A stretch of 64,000 nt of DNA from Phytophthora colocasiae (Eukaryota > Oomycota > Peronosporomycetes > Peronosporales > Peronosporaceae), in assembly GCA_018806915.1 (NCBI GenBank), contig JAGKQI010000093.1:1240001-1304000 (forward strand). The letters are read 5' to 3'. Below, one piece after another: positions 61,103 through 64,000 of the stretch. Made by a program: the position numbers and the translations under genes. Position 1 is the first letter of the stretch; every line of letters begins with the position of its first letter. Below the pieces are notes generated by a model. It did not search any database. It saw only the letters and a program-made list of their open reading frames with translations, and was not told the DNA's origin.

Positions 61103-64000
61103 TTACGCCTTTATCTCGCCGTTGTTACGTCGATTGTTCTTTCTTCTCGCTTTCATGAGCCCCACAGCTCCTCCACCAACCATGAGCGGAGCTTCCGGTT
61201 CCTCATCGAAAGACATGGCGTCAAATATGTTGGAAGTCGTTTTTTTGCCTGGAACTGCGTCCTGTTCAAGCCAAATAGGTGCTTTTGCTTGTTGTTCGTT
61301 GTTCATAGAGTCATCTTCCTCTTCCTCTGCAGCATTTCGTCTACTCTTACCGGGAGCAGAATTGGGAGGAGGGAAAATGTCCACTATCATCTCCTTCTCC
61401 TCAACTGGAACTGACCGAGGAGGACGTAAAGCTGCTACTCGTCGGACATGAGAAGCTCGACTGCCTCGTACACAAGTCGTTCGATCAGCCTTGAAATGGT
61501 CAACGTTGTTGCTTTCCTCTTCGTTCCTGGACGCTTGAGCTACAAGCGCTTGGAGTCGACGCTGTAAAGCTGGTGAACAACTGGCTTGGATGAATTGAGT
61601 CAGCTCTTCTTCACTGGTTGATTTCAGGAACCGCATTATCTTGGCTGACGCAGTTTTCACAAGAGGACTCGGGTGAGTCACACATGATCCAAGAAACGGC
61701 ACAACGTTCTCCACACCCAGAGGTTCGGACGAGGATTTCGAGCCTTTGCTGGTTGATTTCCGTCCACTACTGTCACTAACCACAAGGAACTCGTACAGAA
61801 GCTCCAAACGTATCAGCAGTTGCCACCGAAGCTTCGTCAAAGCTATTTTCCGTCCAAGAATCGACTCCCCAGTACTCCCACCAAGGTCACTTTGCTCCGG
61901 AGCACTGAGAATGGCATTGCACACTGCGTTTTTCCCCACTGCGCTCTTTCCAGCCACTACTCGAAGGATTTCCAGTACTTTAAACCGCACACGGACACTT
62001 TCATTGGCGCTTTGTTGCACTACACTTCGAATTGTCGAGCCAAGTACCAGATGAACACCCCATTCCCCCCACGGAACAGCATATCTCTGATCGTCTCTGT
62101 GGTTTTGAGACGGAGGGTCAACTATTAACTGGAGAAGATCGAAAGCAGCCAAACAAACAGTAGGTGCTGAATCTAAGGTAAGTTGTTTCACCAGCATGCA
62201 AAGGGTTTCCCACGCGCCTTTGGACATTGAGTCTGAACTGGAATCCACGAGATAATCCACTAGTTTATCCACTCCAAGACATCTCTGAGCTGAGCTATTG
62301 GACGCACAAGTGAGCAGTTCCGTGATTTCAACAGACCAGATCTGCTGGAGTTTGTGGGCATCCACGCCTAAAGACCGTTGATTCTTTCGTCCACTGTCAA
62401 TCTCCGGTCTACTGCTATTGTTGTTCTCTCTCTTGCTTGAATTTGTTGGGAAAGCTTTGGTAATTTGCACTACACTGCGCGTGATCGTTTCTCTCATGGA
62501 CGGCTTGAGTTCTGTTAAAAAGCTGTTTAAATCCACAGTTCCGTACGAATTATTCGTGCCACCGTTTGTAGTTTCGTAAATCGTGAGGTAAATAGCGATC
62601 GCAGCATTACGGACGTCAACGTGTTTGTTCTCCAGTGCTGGACGGACAATACTCAAGATAAGGGTTAAATCTGGTTGTTGGTTATCAACTGGAGCTTCCC
62701 GCACGAGCATTGTAAATAATCTCAAGAGCTCTCCAATTACCAGAGGTGAAGCAGCTACAGCAGTTGAAGATTCAGCTAACTGTTGGTACTTTTCAGCCAG
62801 CATTTTACACATTCGGGCGTGGCCAACGTGACTCAAGGAAGCCGTCGAGTGTAACAGGGTAAAACAATCTTGACGGAGCCGCTGTTTGGTATCTCCCAGC
62901 TTCTGTAGCACCAAACCGACGACGTTCTCCAGAATTTCATCCACATACTGATGCTCCGACGATACCAATGGTAAGAAATCGGTAGCAACAACCTGAAACA
63001 ATCGTAAAGCGCACTGGAAAACACGCGCGACCGTATCGTTCAGGCCGATCTCAAGTACTTGAGCCAACATCCCAAGTGCTTCCAGTGTCTTTGGTAGTGC
63101 CGTATCAGTAGCCACTCTACCATTACAACAACAGACAACTTGACGTTCTACTTCTCGAATCGCAGCTTCCCGTTGAGCCCAAGCCTTATCCAGTAAACAG
63201 CGTACTAATTCTTCTCCAAATCCTTGGATAATATTCGCGAAAAGTTTCTTTTGTTCACTAGTAAGGGCTGTTCCGTACGGAAGTTGAACAGGTTGAGCTT
63301 GAGCTGCATTGCTTGCTTGTGATCCCAACGTATTCGATGAAAGGGAGGTGTTAGCCAATGCTGGACGATGTTTTGTTGAAGATTCAGACGCTGTTGGCGG
63401 TCGAATCGCGCCGGAAGTACCAGGTCTAGCCGTTTCCATTGGAATCTCAAAGTCGTCCACTTCTTCCATCAACATATCAGACTCCATCACACCTCGTTCT
63501 ACCAATTTCGAGATTAATTTCTGTCGACTTGAGCGTGCCAAAGCGTCTAGAAAAGGCATCACAGCATTTCGAGCCACTTGCATCGCATCCGCGACAATTT
63601 GTAGAGCCATTTGACGCACATTTTGGTCCTTGTGCTCACAAACTTGCAGTGCTAATTGCAGTACGTTTCGAATAGGTAGTAAACCTTTCTCCTCGGATGA
63701 AGTCTCTTGAAGTCCAAACTCCAGCATCAATTTCGACACTAATGCCATCTTGTTAGTCAAGTAAATCGCCGATAGAGTTTGTGGAGATGAATTGCGATCA
63801 CAAGTGATCATTTCTTCCAGCAGAAATGCAGGCCCGATACACGAAGTTTGTCTTGAAAGAAGCAGCATGGCATCTTCAGTTGCCACGTGTAGGCGGTTCT
63901 TGGAATCGCCCAGCTTGACTAGAAGCCTGGGGATTAAAGGCCGAACGAGATCGTGCATTACTGTCACATCCACAGGAGAAGTCACTGTACTATCGAAAGC
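61103..64000 (-). CDS. HEAT/TOG-like repeat protein, N-terminus beyond window
   Basis: Open to the window edge; at least 965 residues are visible, ending KARRKNNRRNNGEIKA. The visible part has two blocks of paired helices with TOG/HEAT character (LIPRLLVKLGDSKNRLHVATEDAML near the start; VGLVLQKLGDTKQRLRQDCFTLL further on), a Ser/Pro-rich linker with PGTSGAIRPPTASESS, more armadillo-like helices (VKTASAKIMRFLKS), and a charged C-terminal tail. The repeated LGD.K.RL pattern fits microtubule-associated TOG-array or CEP104-like proteins, but no domain is diagnostic. The transporter promoter begins directly downstream (about 150 nt). Confidence 0.75.
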   Translation of the reverse strand, partial: AFDSTVTSPVDVTVMHDLVRPLIPRLLVKLGDSKNRLHVATEDAMLLLSRQTSCIGPAFLLEEMITCDRNSSPQTLSAIYLTNKMALVSKLMLEFGLQETSSEEKGLLPIRNVLQLALQVCEHKDQNVRQMALQIVADAMQVARNAVMPFLDALARSSRQKLISKLVERGVMESDMLMEEVDDFEIPMETARPGTSGAIRPPTASESSTKHRPALANTSLSSNTLGSQASNAAQAQPVQLPYGTALTSEQKKLFANIIQGFGEELVRCLLDKAWAQREAAIREVERQVVCCCNGRVATDTALPKTLEALGMLAQVLEIGLNDTVARVFQCALRLFQVVATDFLPLVSSEHQYVDEILENVVGLVLQKLGDTKQRLRQDCFTLLHSTASLSHVGHARMCKMLAEKYQQLAESSTAVAASPLVIGELLRLFTMLVREAPVDNQQPDLTLILSIVRPALENKHVDVRNAAIAIYLTIYETTNGGTNNSYGTVDLNSFLTELKPSMRETITRSVVQITKAFPTNSSKRENNNSSRPEIDSGRKNQRSLGVDAHKLQQIWSVEITELLTCASNSSAQRCLGVDKLVDYLVDSSSDSMSKGAWETLCMLVKQLTLDSAPTVCLAAFDLLQLIVDPPSQNHRDDQRYAVPWGEWGVHLVLGSTIRSVVQQSANESVRVRFKVLEILRVVAGKSAVGKNAVCNAILSAPEQSDLGGSTGESILGRKIALTKLRWQLLIRLELLYEFLVVSDSSGRKSTSKGSKSSSEPLGVENVVPFLGSCVTHPSPLVKTASAKIMRFLKSTSEEELTQFIQASCSPALQRRLQALVAQASRNEEESNNVDHFKADRTTCVRGSRASHVRRVAALRPPRSVPVEEKEMIVDIFPPPNSAPGKSRRNAAEEEEDDSMNNEQQAKAPIWLEQDAVPGKKTTSNIFDAMSFDEEPEAPLMVGGGAVGLMKARRKNNRRNNGEIKA

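Overview
The window looks like a gene-sparse, repeat-rich stretch of a plant-pathogenic oomycete, most likely Phytophthora or a close relative. The evidence is a cluster of secreted RXLR-type effector genes with WY/LWY repeat modules, oomycete-style core promoters 44-57 nt upstream of start codons, short 5' UTRs, and large Ty3/Gypsy elements. No rRNA, tRNA or CRISPR was found.

Layout. (1) 1-9479: Gypsy element A (+), cut by the left edge and inserted into the 3' end of an RXLR gene whose stub follows at 9480-9550. (2) 9935-12017: an RXLR fragment and one intact 464-aa RXLR/LWY effector gene. (3) 12037-14283 (-): a ferritin-like DUF455 domain fused to a GT-B glycosyltransferase. (4) 14509-15409: a foldback Tc1/mariner-type MITE with TA duplications. 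(5) 15617-54214: one RXLR/LWY paralogue broken into three pieces (15617-16957, 43603-43716, 53698-54214) by a nested stack of transposons. Gypsy B (-, 16958-43602, target duplication GTCGT) lies in the effector gene. A MULE (19340-22724, 9-bp duplication) lies in B pol. Gypsy D (-, 25846-43459, ATGC) lies in the 5' LTR of B. Gypsy C (-, 26765-35066, TATTG) lies in D pol. Gypsy E (+, 43717-53697, CATG) lies in the effector gene. Every boundary is supported by a target-site duplication, and the reading frame of the host sequence resumes across the junction. (6) 54260-56624 (-): two further RXLR effector genes. (7) 57060-60908 (-): a full-size PDR/ABCG transporter. (8) 61103-64000 (-): a HEAT/TOG-like repeat protein running off the right edge.

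The most unusual object is element C. From LTR to LTR, including its protein-coding parts, it is built of closely spaced short perfect inverted repeats (arms 6-11 bp, loops mostly 1-10 nt), far above chance and not seen in A, B, D or E. It also has an antisense 515-aa ORF at its 3' end and a textbook -1 frameshift signal (A AAA AAC, 8-nt spacer, 8-bp stem) at the gag/pro junction. Elements A, D and E share another oddity: the coding region runs exactly from LTR to LTR. The gag ATG uses the last LTR base plus the first bases of the tRNA primer-binding site, and the pol stop codon lies in the first five bases of the 3' LTR.

Together the window reads as an effector locus being expanded by duplication and broken by repeated retrotransposon insertion, next to ordinary housekeeping or transport genes.
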